A stretch of 64,000 nucleotides of DNA from Oikopleura dioica (lineage: Eukaryota; Chordata; Appendicularia; Copelata; Oikopleuridae), in NCBI GenBank assembly GCA_907165135.1, contig OU015569.1, positions 620,001-684,000 on the forward strand, read 5' to 3'. The translations under genes and the position numbers were made by a program. Shown in pieces: positions 38,030-46,356 of the stretch. Under the pieces are notes generated by a model, which saw nothing but the letters and a program-made list of their open reading frames with translations, did no database searches and was not told where the DNA came from. The stretch's first letter is position 1. The number at the start of each line of letters is the position of its first letter.

Positions 38030-39008
38030 ATGGAAAAGAAGGAAAGCCAGGAGTCGGGGGAGGAAGGGTTGATGGAACTCACTGAAGAGCAGCGAGATGG
38101 GAAACGGGTTGATAAAACAGACAATTTGTAGAGACCATTTTTTAATGAAGTTTTCTTGATTGTTAGATGCAACTAATAAGTTAGCGCTACTGAAAAAGTG
38201 TATTCTTTTCGAGTTTCCTTGAAAAGTTACAGAACTCTTCTTCTTTCGAAGCTCCAGAAAAGTCGCGAACTTGGTAAGTTCGAATTCTAAATAAGTGCTT
38301 TCGCATGTCACAGTGACTGTTTACTGTTTCACGGGCGCGAAATTCAGAGGCAGAAAGAGCGAAAATAAAGAGCGATTTGAGAAAGGCGAAGAAGAAGAGC
38401 AAAGCTGCGAAAACCAGCCTTGTTGGCTACCGCGAACAGGTCTTCGAAAAGAAAAGCAAGGTGGCCGCCAATTTTTCGGAAGTGAAGAACAAAGCGGCCA
38501 GGTATTCGTCCTTTATTTTGAAAAAGAGCTTTACGGTTATCCTCAGTCTCGCCACTGAATTCACAGGCTTGTTGCTGGCCCCATTCGAAGTCAAAAAGTC
38601 TGCAACAGGAATGAATTCAATCAAAGCATGACCACTTTTCGGGGCGCCACTGGTTATGTCGCCGAGTGTCGCTGAATGTCGAAAACTCTCTACTTTTGAA
38701 CAAAAACAAAAAATTGCGACATTCAGCGACATAACCAGGGCGCCCCACTTTTCGAGTGTTTTTTTAATTCATTAAAAAGCTTGGTCGAGAGCGAGTCTGA
38801 CTTTACCAAGATTCCCATTTACAAGGAGCTTCAAAAGGTATCTTCTTTTGCCATTTCTTTTGATCTGATTTTTATTAGCAAAGAGTGCTGGCAGAAGAAA
38901 TTGCGGCGATCGAAGCAAGTCGAGATGGCGAACGAATGGAGGTTTGTGAAAACGACGTTTTTTCAAATAAGTAATCGTTAGGTTTCCTGCGAGCCCGAAG
39001 AACAGTAA
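38030..39008 (+). CDS. Unrecognised coiled-coil protein
   Basis: Divergent from the gene starting at 37750. Exon 1 (ATG 38030) is acidic: MEKKESQESGEEGLMELTEE, ending QRDGKR. Exon 2 (about 38355-38630) is basic: KSDLRKAKKKSKAAKTSLVG, YREQVFEKKSKVAANFSEVK, RYSSFILKKSFTVILSLATE. Exon 3 (about 38780-38838) is VESESDFTKIPIYKELQK; exon 4 QRVLAEEIAAIEASRDGERM; a last exon gives EVSCEPEEQ-stop at 39008. The last three joins keep frame with GT-AG. A MITE lies in the third intron. The frame is open upstream of 38030, so the start could be earlier (37829 frame). Helical throughout, one weakly hydrophobic stretch; no family recognised. Confidence 0.5.
38642..38745. mobile_element. 104-bp MITE, 9-bp target duplication (MITE-C relative)
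   Basis: Ends GGGCGCCACTGGTTATGTCG and GGGCGCCCTGGTTATGTCGC (inverted), flanked by CACTTTTCG at 38633-38641 and 38746-38754. Shares the GGGCGCC core and 9-bp duplication with the element at 16033. Confidence 0.8.
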
Positions 39009-39947
39009 ATCGAATGAAGAAAGAAGGAGAAAGAGTCAATAGCTAGAAAGTTTTCTGCTTGTTTGTTTTTCGAATTTTTGACCAAAGAAAAGAAAAAAGA
39101 ACAAAAATTTATTTGCGTGTTTTTTAATCTATCTTTGCAATAGATTTTGCTTTTTTTGAGACTTGAATAGAGGAGTCTCTAGAATTGTCGCAGGCAAGAG
39201 ATATGTTTATTCTTCTCTACAAACCGACGATCTCATACTCCGATTTTTTCCGTTGTATCAGTTTTACTTTATTTACAGAAAACAAACATTAAATCTAACA
39301 AAATCAAAGCCAATTTTCTTTTTGTATTTTATAGTTTGCCGCTGTCCATCCGCCTCGCTGTCGATTTCTTGTCGATTCCGCCGATTTCGGACTGAATATG
39401 AGGCTTTAACTCGCCGTCTCCCTCGACCTGGACGTGGCGCAGGTGTCAAAATATCGGCCACGGGGCGGAGAGGTCTCGAGTTCGAGTCCCACTGGCAGCG
39501 CCTATGCCGGGAAATCTAAATAATTGCGAATTAGTCTCGATTGAAAATCGATCGAAAAATGAGAGAAAGTCGAGAAATCTACAAAAGCATTTTTTTCTAA
39601 AAGTCGAAATTCAAAAGAAGATGACGAATAAAATAGTATGTAGAATAAGGCCGAAGTTTTTGTGCCCTTTTTCAATTCGAATAATAATAAATACTGACTA
39701 ATATTTCTCCGTTGATTGTAATATGGAATTCATACAAAACTAATGGCGAAAAATGGAAATGAAAATGGTGATCGGAAGGCATTCTACAAAAAGTTGCTAA
39801 ATGGACTAAACTCTAGGAAAGAGTCAACCTCTAATATAAAAACAGTCCGTTTCCGCCTGACTCTCGGCTTTTGACAGTAACTGTCACTCGGCATACTTAA
39901 GACTTGCCCGGCGTTAAATCCGAATTTTTCTATTTCGAATCTCTGAT
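39009..39947. other. Intergenic, holds SINE copy 2
   Basis: AT-rich DNA before the SINE (39009-39390) has no supported gene. The end of the SINE (CTCTAATATAAAAAC, about 39828) lies 110 bases upstream of the next start codon and may act as its TATA region. Confidence 0.45.
39392..39840 (+). repeat. tRNA-derived SINE, copy 2
   Basis: Same head as 31425 (GGACTGAATATGAGGCTTTA, GTCTCGAGTTCGAGTCCCAC) and the same tail (GTTTTTGTGCCCTTTTTC, AATAATAATAAATACTGAC, ATGGCGAAAAATGG), with a different middle of about 130 bases. Confidence 0.65.
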
Positions 39948-42149
39948 ATGAGGCTTTTTCTGTCTTTATTGGGAATTTATTCTGCAAAAATGAAGCGCAA
40001 GAATGAGAGAGCTGAGGATGAATGCACCAGATTAGGTTCAAGGGCGTAAATTGATTAGCTGCGCTCGGCAACCTGTGTAAAAACCTGAGTCAGGGTCTGA
40101 ACGATCTCTAATCAAAAGCCGCGTAGCGGCTTTTATAAACGAAGCCGAAAAGCGGCTTCGCAAAATTACCTTTCAACCAACAACAAAAACCCTGACTCAG
40201 GTTTTTTACACTGTTTGTCGAGTCCAGGTAGAGTTTAGGAAATTTATGTTAGTTAAAGTGATGTCCTTAGAGCCTTAAAATAGAAGGGACTCAAGGTAAA
40301 TCTTCATATTTAGAATTTCAAGCTGATTTTTTAAACAAACTTTCAGCTTCAAAAATGATATTCGACTGCGAATACGAGTGGCCTATTCCTCAGGGATCCG
40401 TATGCAAAGGTAAAAACCCTTTTTTTTTCTCACGTGATGAGACCCATCTCAGTCTCACAGTCTGGAAGTTTTAAAAATTAGGGACTACTGTATTTTTTTA
40501 GTTACTTGCCAAAGAGGCTTACTGTTCCGGCCACAGGGGCAAGGATAGGGTTTGATTCATATAAAATAAGCTTGTTTGTGATTTTTAAAATTGATTTAAC
40601 CCCGCGAGACAACGTCTTCGAAAATGGACCGTCTGTGAAGTGCCGTTGCAGAAGCAAAAATGCAAAGTCCAGAGGCCAAAGGGACGCTGTGTTCAAGACC
40701 CAAACTCGGTCGAGCCTGTTACTACCGTGGCTCCTGTGGCATGCTTACGGCTGAAGCCTCCTCTTCAGCCTGGCTTTGAGCTGGACGGCCCGTGCATCTT
40801 TCCGATGGATCCCGGAGCCGAGTGCAAGATCAAGTGTCCGAAGGAAAGTGCCCTCTCTTCTATCCCCGTCCTCTAAAATCGTCTTCAGGGAAAATCTGGC
40901 TGGGGAAAATGTGTCTGCCGACAAGACGAGTTTGGCCGCGCGGATTCCGACGCAATCGACTATCTCAGCGGCCCCAGTTGCGATTTTCAACTGCCGTCGG
41001 TTTGCTCTTCTTCTGAATCCGGAACAAACGAAGATGTTGGCTGTTCAACTTCGGGCGATTTCGATGGATTCTCCGTCGTTTGCGATCGATCACAGGATCA
41101 TTGTTGAAAGTTAAGAGCTAAGAGCTCAAGAATAAGAACGACTTGTTATTCAACAATCTAAACTGAAGACCGGTGATCTGGTAGGACCCTCAACTTCCTG
41201 CCCAATGACATGCGATGGAAGCGCCAACGACGATCTCAGAGCAGTGTGCCGGTGCAAAGAGCGAAACGAGTGCGAATGGGTGCCCAAGAAGCCGTGCAGC
41301 GCTCTCGCCCCAGAATGCCCCGATCCAAGCACAGTCGACTTCGGCGAAGGCTTTTCTGTATCATGCTCTGACGAAGTGAGGAGAAAAATGATAGCAAAGC
41401 CGAAGCGATCTTCCAATTCATGTGATGTTACTTGCCTCAATGGTGGGACATTTTCTGGCAAGCCTCCCAAGAAACGGCTTGAAGATTAAGATCGCACCCT
41501 GCGTTGAAAACCTGAGTCAGGGTGACCTGAAAAAGGATTTATGAAAAGCCGCGTAGCGGCTTTTTAATGTTCGAAGCCGCAGAGCGGCTTCGCAAAATAA
41601 CCTTTCCAATGATTTTTTTTTCTGAATAAGACGCTGACTCAGGTTCGCTACACAGGTTGCTTCGCCTTGAAAGCCAAGAAATAGTGCAAGTGCAAAAAGC
41701 AATCTTGTCAATGGGCGAATATCAAGGGAAAATGCAACTTGTCAGACGATCCAGACGGAATAACGACGGATGGGGTGGAAACAAAAACGTCGTGCAAAGC
41801 GAATTTGCCAGACTCAATCAGGTACAAGTCCCATTAGAGTACCACTTAGAAGTTCTTATCCTCAGACATCTGGAGTGCTCTTTGATGATTATGGGGGTTG
41901 GCTCTGTATTCAACGTAGAAAACGCTGGATCAGTTCCTGACGGTGCCAATTGCAAAGTCCAGTGTTCCGACGACTTTCAGGAGCGGCTTTAAATCCTACT
42001 GTTGCTACTGTAAACTGGAAAATTTGCAATTTTAAAGCTAAACAAAGACTTGGAATGGCGATCTAGTGACGTGCGCCTGCTCCGCGAATAAGAACAAATG
42101 CAAGATGAAACTAAAGGGCGAATGTGGTCTGGGCAAAACTGCCTTGTAA
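39948..42149 (+). CDS. Secreted protein with repeated cysteine modules
   Basis: Exon 1 (ATG 39948) gives a signal peptide (MRLFLSLLGIYSA). Later exons repeat a two-part module. The first half resembles IPQGSVCK, DPGAECKIKCPKG and VPDGANCKVQCSDDF. The second half has the spacing C-x-C-x5-C-x7-C or close to it: VCRCKERNECEW (41249-41280), CKCKKQSCQW (about 41689), VTCACSANKNKCKM (about 42075), and KCVCRQDEFG (about 40910). At least four modules are visible between 40346 and 42149 (stop after GKTAL). The first half recalls sushi/CCP domains but lacks their full pattern. Larvacean house proteins (oikosins) are built from such Cys repeats; that link is inference. Introns at 40060-40345 and 41490-41688 contain MITE-A. 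Confidence 0.6.
40061..40228. mobile_element. MITE-A copy in intron of the Cys-module gene
   Basis: GCTCGGCAACCTGTG on the left, palindromes AAAGCCGCGTAGCGGCTTTT and GAAGCCGAAAAGCGGCTTC, right arm CCTGACTCAGGTTTTTTACA and TGTCGAGTCCAG. Confidence 0.8.
41492..41661. mobile_element. MITE-A copy in a later intron of the Cys-module gene
   Basis: Left arm CACCCTGCGTTGAAAACCTG, palindromes AAAGCCGCGTAGCGGCTTTT and GAAGCCGCAGAGCGGCTTC, right arm GCTGACTCAGGTTCGCTACA and CAGGTTGC. Confidence 0.75.
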
Positions 42150-42590
42150 TTTGTCCCTGTAACATTCCCGCAGTACAGTAAGAATAGCTGAAATGTCACC
42201 TGTTCTGGTCATTGAAAAAAGTAATAAAGGAGAATGACGCGGTGATTATTTCCAAAAGGGCAAAATTTATTGATAGAAAGTAAATAAAGAAAAAAGAGAC
42301 GAGTAATTACACGCAGAAGAGGATAGTTGTTACAGTCAGCACGACGAGCAGTGTGTGAAGGTCAAGGCTTTTTATGGCTTTCGATTAAAATCCCATTGCT
42401 GCTCGTTTCTGTGATTCACCGCAGAATTCAGCCGCATAAACTTTGGTTCTTGATGAATTTAGCTCGACAAAAACCTGTGTAGAAAACCTGAGTCAGGTTC
42501 CGAAGAAAGACTCGCCAGATTTTGGTGATAAAAGATCGGAAAACTAATTTTTCGAAGCCGCTTTTAAAATAAGCCGCAACGCTGCTTTTT
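42150..42590. other. Intergenic with a MITE-A
   Basis: Convergent 3' regions. MITE-A from about 42463 (CTCGACAAAAACCTGTG) extends to about 42640 and overlaps the 3' end of the minus-strand gene. Confidence 0.5.
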
Positions 42591-42640
42591 TCAATACAAA
42601 TCTTTCAGACCCTGACTCAGGGTTTCGGAAAGCCGTGGCC
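42463..42640. mobile_element. MITE-A copy overlapping a gene 3' end
   Basis: Arms AACCTGTGTAGAAAACCTGA and GACCCTGACTCAGGGTTTCG; central GCCGC motifs are diverged. The outer right end is shortened. Confidence 0.7.
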
Positions 42641-43380
42641 TGAAAATAACGACGTCAACTGGATGAACATAGATCCAAAAAATGACGATTGCCAGGAGCC
42701 AGCCATATCGCAAACCTTCGATTAGATTGAATTTCAAACTTTCAGGGCCTTTTCTTTTTTGAACGAAGTTACCTAAGTACTTTAGTTTCTGAAGAGCGAT
42801 CTCCAGAAAATCAGGAGCTGGAACGTCCAAGTCGCAGACAGGCGTGCTAAACCGTTCTCGGCGTTCTCGGGAAACGCTTGGAACTGATCTTGTCGAAGTT
42901 GAGCGGGTCAGGACGCTGGTGGCGACACTTCTGTTGCAGTTTTCGAGCTCGCAGTACTTTAAAAACTGAAGAGAAAAACTAGCAAGGATTTTCATACCTC
43001 GCAGTTCTCGCTAAAATGGTGGTGCATTTGTCGCATTTCTGCTCCGATCATTGATCGCCTAAAAAATGATCCTCCGCGATTTTCAATTTTCCGAATCTTC
43101 TTACCTTGATCGTGGTCGTCTTCTCCCTGCTTCTCCCCTGCATGACGGGGCAAGATGCGCTCGATCATCATTGCCTGGGCTCGGCAACCTGTGTTGAAAA
43201 CCTGAGTCAGGGTCTAAAGAATTTTGAAATAGATTGAAAAAACAGATTTTTCGGAGCCGCGAAATTTCGCGGCTTCGTTAAAAAAAAACCGCTACGCGGC
43301 TTTTCATTCGAGCTCTCTTTCAGACCCTGACTCAGGTTTTCTACACAGCTTTTTCCCGAGCCCAGATCATTGCTCGACAT
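42591..43380 (-). CDS. Small single-pass membrane protein; exon split by MITE-A
   Basis: ATG 43380 starts MSSND, interrupted by a MITE-A. With the element and one target copy removed as a GC-AG intron, the frame continues DRAHLAPSCRGEAGRRRP. Across a 45-base GT-AG intron follows RSMIGAEMRQMHHHFSENCE, then FLKYCELENCNRSVATSVLT, a Ser/Arg region, DLDVPAPDFLEIALQKLKYL and a membrane segment RYGWLLAIVIFWIYVHPVDV. The reading frame ends inside another MITE-A (LSETLSQGLKDLY-stop at 42591), so the last 15 or so residues may be transposon-derived unless a splice site removes them. An alternative start (ATG 43171) is out of frame with the next exon. Function unknown; about 170 residues. Confidence 0.5.
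43175..43365 (-). mobile_element. Complete MITE-A with 8-bp target duplication, inside a coding exon
   Basis: 191 bp. Starts CTGGGCTCGGCAACCTGTG and ends CCCGAGCCCAG; flanked by perfect ATCATTGC at 43167-43174 and 43366-43373. Internal palindromes at about 43255-43300. On the gene strand, target copy plus element runs GC...AG. Confidence 0.9.
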
Positions 43381-43540
43381 GAAAATTGCCTCTGAGACTG
43401 TTAGAGTCTTCTGCCTGTAAAAAGGAAACTGAATGCAACCTCGAATTCTCCTGCTAATCGAAAACACATTCCGAGCATGTTCTAGAACGGCGATGGTATT
43501 TTTTATTAAAATGAATTCAAGCGAGGAGCAGGATTGTTGT

Positions 43541-45595
43541 TTAAAGTCGATGAACTTCGCCTTCGAAGTCGCCGACGCTTGATTTTCTCGACTTTTTCGA
43601 CTTTTTCGACGAGACGGAGCCTTTTCTGCTCGAAGGTGGAGGTGGTGCTCCATAATCAGGTGGAGGGAGGGTTGTTTTTTCAGCAGATGTTGAGTGAGCT
43701 GCAGCGACTACTGTAACAGGGACGACTTTTGAGTTGCTCTGGACGACCGTTTGAGCTCGTTTTGGCTTACTAACTCACTCTCTGAAGAGAAATGGGAGTA
43801 GTTGGCAAGCCATAACTGGTTCTACAGGTAGTTTAGCCGGCTCTTCCAAGTCATCAAGATAGGCTCCGACAAAGAGCAAGTAAGTGTATCCACCGATGAT
43901 CGCTCCAACCGTCGGCGCAAGAATCGGAATCCAGAAGTAGTAATTCCCAACTAGCAAATTATTTATTGAAATTTAATCAAAATTTTTGATCAGTAAATTT
44001 ACCTGAGAAAACTTCTGGTCCATAAATAATTGCAGAAAACAAACGAGGTCCGAAATCTCGGGCCGGATTGATGGCGTAACCGGCGTTGACACCGAACGAC
44101 AAACCGATCATAATGACAAACAGGCCGATCAGAATGGGGCTAGAAGAGAGTCAGTAAGAATCATTAGCATTTATAGGGCGGCCTTGTTCATTCTCGAACT
44201 TCCATCATGAGTCGCCTTGTTCATCCTTGAGCCACGTGGACTACCCTCTGATTCACGGGTAAGGCTACATGGCCCAAGGATGAACAAGGCGCCGCATGCT
44301 GGAAGTTCGAGAATGAACAAGACCGACAAGTTTCTTTCTTACATGGCCGGCATTGGCGGAACCGAGTTGCGCTTGTCCAACAAGGCGTTGATGGAAACGA
44401 CGAGCATGACGGTGGCAAAGCATTGGTCGAAAAACAACACTGGCAAAGTCGACTTGTAAAGATCCGTGGGATACGTTGCGAAGATTCCAGCAGTAGGGCG
44501 ACTGTACTGAGTTGACTAAAATTTCAAAAACGGGCTCAACCGGGATTTGAACCCGGGACCTCTCGCACCCAAAGCGAGAATCATACCCCTAGACCATTGA
44601 GCCACGAGAGGAACCCGCTACTTAGTTTTTATAAATGATTGTCTTTTAGAAACTCGACCCATAAGTGGCATTTGTTAGAGGAATTGTTCGTTCGGGATCA
44701 AGCCAGTTGATGGCATCTAAGTAGACGAGGTAAACAATTGGCCCGGATAAGAAACCGCCGAGAATCTTTTTCGTGCTCTTTGATACCGACAGGGTTAGGG
44801 TTAACCCGTTGCCGCGCAGTAGGCGTAAATTTGCCTCCTGCGCCAATGAGGTTGCCATATTTTGAGCCTCGGGGCGTGTCGAAGCAGCGAAACTGCTACA
44901 CGCTCGGCAATAGGTTAATAGGGTTAGGGTTATGGTTAGGAATTGACCCGTTGCCAAGCGCGTAGCAGTTTCGCTGCTACAACACTCCCCGAGGCTCGAA
45001 ATACGGCAAACTTATTGGCCTAGAAGGCATTTTTACGCCTACTGCTCGGCGACGGGTTAATAGGGTTAGGATTAGATTGATATGTTGTCGATAGACTCGA
45101 ACCTAACTGTAAGCCTGTTGGATGTGAGCACCTTCCTGGCCAGCAATGTAAACCACAGCTTGAATAATATTCATCCGTCCCAAAAGCCACTGGGAAATCG
45201 TCACAGCAGGGTTGATATGTCCACCACTGGTTCGAGCAGCGACGTAAATTCCCGCCGCACAAGCAAGTCTATTTTTGAAATATTTCTTATTCAACAATTT
45301 AAAAGCTCAACTTACCCGTAAGCCAAGTTGATATCGAGAAAAGCAGCGTTGTGATACTGTGCTTGATTTTGAGCTACAGACGCGTTGCCGACAGTTACAA
45401 GCACGAGTGTTCCGAGCATTTCCGACCAGAACTGATTCCAAAGCTCGAATCGACCCTGGAAAAAGTAGAAAAAGAGGAGCCATTTTACCGTACCGTGGTG
45501 ATGTTTCTGATCCATTCTTCGGCCCGCCAGAACTGAATTCTCTCTTTGCGAGGAGGAGTCCTCCCCCTCGGCTCACGAATGTCGCAGAAGCCCAT
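43541..45595 (-). CDS. Aquaglyceroporin (AQP3/7/9/10 type)
   Basis: Six-helix channel for water and glycerol. ATG 45595: basic head [20 protein letters not shown]. Then [36 protein letters not shown]; the first NPA box in [17 protein letters not shown] (about 45220); [10 protein letters not shown]. Then [17 protein letters not shown] (44755-44650), the loop [17 protein letters not shown] and [18 protein letters not shown] (44510-44350). The second box is [17 protein letters not shown] (about 44060); the Asp after NPAR is the aquaglyceroporin signature. [16 protein letters not shown] follows and a Pro/Ser/Lys tail (43757-43541: [17 protein letters not shown], stop 43541). Introns are short except one with a foldback element. 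A tRNA-Pro lies in another. An upstream in-frame ATG at 45682 is possible. Confidence 0.88.
44176..44330. mobile_element. MITE-B copy in an aquaporin intron
   Basis: GGCCTTGTTCATTCTCGAAC and GCCTTGTTCATCCTTGAGCC on the left; inverted partners at 44277-44330. Same family as 15826-16014. Its right end abuts or overlaps the start of the exon at about 44345. Confidence 0.65.
44532..44603 (-). tRNA. tRNA-Pro (anticodon TGG)
   Basis: 72-base tRNA. On the minus strand it starts GGCTCAATGG and ends GGTTGAGCCC; acceptor stem GGCTCAA pairs TTGAGCC; anticodon arm TCTCGC-TTTGGGT-GCGAGA with TGG; B box GGTTCAAATCC. Close to vertebrate tRNA-Pro. It lies in an intron of the aquaporin gene, same strand. Confidence 0.95.
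44796..45075. repeat. Foldback element with GGGTTAG ends in aquaporin intron
   Basis: Two ~130-base inverted arms: AGGGTTAGGGTTAACCCG then GCAGTAGGCGTAAA and GAGCCTCGGGG, GCAGCGAAACTGCTACACGC; mirrored to 45075. Short GGGTTAG runs lie at both ends and at the centre (44925-44940). Confidence 0.7.
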
Positions 45596-46356
45596 CAAGC
45601 GACTCTTCAACTTTCGTTTTTTCAAGAATAAGGATTGAGAGAATAAGTCGCCTGGGATTCCTAAAACTTCGGCAAATATCAAGACGATTTGAAGACGAAA
45701 AAACGGCCTTGGCGAATATTGTTTGGCGAGTCATATAAGTTGATTTTCTGCTTTCTGAAGAAGAGATGCCGGAAGCATGGAATTGATGGTCATACTAAAG
45801 ATGGTATACTGGAGTTCATCAGAGGAGAGGACTTGTTTGACTTCTTATCGTTCAAAAATGAACTCTTTCAATGATGATTAATTAATGAATAATTTAATTA
45901 TTATTAATAATTATTATTTAATTAAATATATATATTTTAATTATATATTTGAATAATAAATTATATAATATAATTATAATTATATAATAAAAAGTATTTA
46001 TTTAAATAGTTATTAAATAATTATTAAATAATATTAAATAATTAAAAAATGAGTTTTTTTAGTCGAAAAAAGTCTGATTCTCGCCCAGCACCCCCTTAAG
46101 TTTTTTGATTGAAATCATGGAAGACTTTTTTCTTATTGATAATGTTTTTTGCATCGAGCGAAAAAAATGCTGAGATATTTTTCTCAGATGAGTGAAAAAG
46201 TAAGGAAAGAAGGCTAGCTGCGGTATGTTCCCACGGGTGCTCCGCGGGGCAAAGTTTCGGCGTTGGAGGAGCCGCCTACTCGCTCCACCGCCAAAACAGA
46301 AATTTCGTGAGTTCACCGTAAACGTATACAAAACGGTGAATTGAGGCTCGGTCCAA
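45596..46356. other. Divergent promoter region, aquaporin / RIPOR
   Basis: Holds an extreme AT tract (about 45875-46050, AATTATTAATAAT-type). A short open frame at 45689-45874 is not supported. Probably regulatory DNA for two divergent genes. Confidence 0.45.
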
